Shown here in pieces: positions 5,326 through 5,449 of a stretch of 5,449 nucleotides of DNA. Under the pieces are notes generated by a model. It was not told the DNA's origin, did not search any database, and saw nothing but the letters and a program-made list of their open reading frames with translations. The translations under genes were made by a program, and so were the position numbers. Every line of letters begins with the position of its first letter. The stretch's first letter is position 1. Source of the DNA: an uncultured Collinsella sp. (GTDB taxonomy: Bacteria; Actinomycetota; Coriobacteriia; Coriobacteriales; Coriobacteriaceae). The stretch is from NCBI GenBank assembly GCA_958407085.1, contig CATYHY010000105.1:1-5449 (forward strand), in the 5' to 3' direction.

Positions 5326-5356
5326 ATTATCACTACACCCCACTAAAGCAGGGGGT
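5326..5356 (-). promoter_or_regulatory. Candidate galM promoter region with overlapping GC-box dyad
   Basis: On the minus strand GATAAT (5331-5326) is a good -10 box, giving a start near 5319 and a 5' leader of about 46 bases. No good -35 lies 17 bases upstream (CCCCTG at 5354-5349). Instead an inverted repeat, ACCCC (5337-5341) and GGGGT (5352-5356) on the plus strand with a 10-base centre, covers the spacer and -35 area. A weak -35 with an overlapping dyad suggests regulated expression; the regulator is unknown. Confidence 0.35.
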
Positions 5357-5363
5357 ATTTTTC

Positions 5364-5449
5364 TCAAAAAAGTGATGATTGGAGCTGTGCGGGCAGGTGG
5401 CGCGCGCAGACGTGGTGTAAGAGTGTCCTGAGGTCCGTCGCTACAAGCC
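5364..5449 (-). CDS. Possible 3' end of an unidentified leftward gene
   Basis: From the right edge, one minus-strand frame reads LVATDLRTLLHHVCARHLPA then a short tail ending at TGA (5366-5364). The length (27 residues) is too short to name a family. It stops before the galM promoter region, which is consistent with an upstream gene in the same direction. However, codons such as AGG, TTA and TCA are less typical than in the neighbouring genes, and the stretch could be non-coding. No other convincing feature was seen in these bases on either strand. Confidence 0.22.
   Translation of the reverse strand, partial: LVATDLRTLLHHVCARHLPAQLQSSLF

Noticed and set aside
5337..5362. Plus-strand ACCCC...GGGGT followed by TATTTTT as an intrinsic terminator
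   Set aside because: The stem is only 5 bp with a 10-base loop, and there is no rightward gene ahead of it. It fits better as part of the galM promoter region.
4215..5375. Plus-strand open frame of 386 codons opposite galM
   Set aside because: Val/Ala/Gly/His-rich translation without motifs; galM on the other strand retains every catalytic residue and has a ribosome site and terminator.
1..5449. CRISPR array, insertion sequence or transposase
   Set aside because: No regularly spaced repeats, terminal inverted repeats with a transposase, or transposase-like frames were seen on either strand.

Overview
The window is a high-GC bacterial chromosome segment. Its protein sequences, codon use and gene neighbourhood suggest a gut Coriobacteriia actinobacterium such as Collinsella; this is an inference, since no rRNA or species marker is present. 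Most genes belong to sugar handling, with a galactose / tagatose / amino-sugar flavour.

Layout. A flavodoxin-family gene (minus strand, 3' end beyond base 1) reads leftward and apparently uses an ATT start. It is divergent from a rightward set: a LacX-like aldose 1-epimerase (668-1549), a LacC-type PfkB sugar kinase, probably tagatose-6-phosphate kinase (1609-2544), a decayed C-terminal scrap of a NagA/AgaA-type N-acetylhexosamine-6-phosphate deacetylase (about 2578-2709), and a YhcH/YjgK/YiaL-family protein (2742-3215). A probable terminator follows at 3276-3323. A leftward tRNA-Thr(CGU) at 3424-3499 has its own promoter and a clean intrinsic terminator. Next is a rightward solitary mannose/sorbose-family PTS EIIB protein (3657-4136), then two consecutive hairpins, then a leftward galactose mutarotase galM (4221-5273). 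The last about 86 bases may hold the 3' end of another leftward gene, but this is weak.

How the genes fit together. The epimerase would interconvert sugar anomers. LacC would phosphorylate tagatose-6-phosphate to the 1,6-bisphosphate. The deacetylase relic and the YhcH protein (some family members are sialic-acid anomerases) point to a history of amino-sugar use. Known lac operons of lactic acid bacteria also combine lacC and lacX. The isomerase and aldolase of the tagatose pathway and the other PTS subunits are not in this window.

Most worth a second look: the EIIB protein keeps the whole family fold signature but has Tyr where the phosphorylated His should be (RIDDRFIYGQ); the flavodoxin ATT start; the deacetylase relic inside the sugar cluster; a 9-bp perfect inverted repeat straddling the EIIB stop codon; and similar GC-box dyads in front of both epimerase genes. 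I did not find a clearly new multi-gene system, CRISPR array or insertion sequence.
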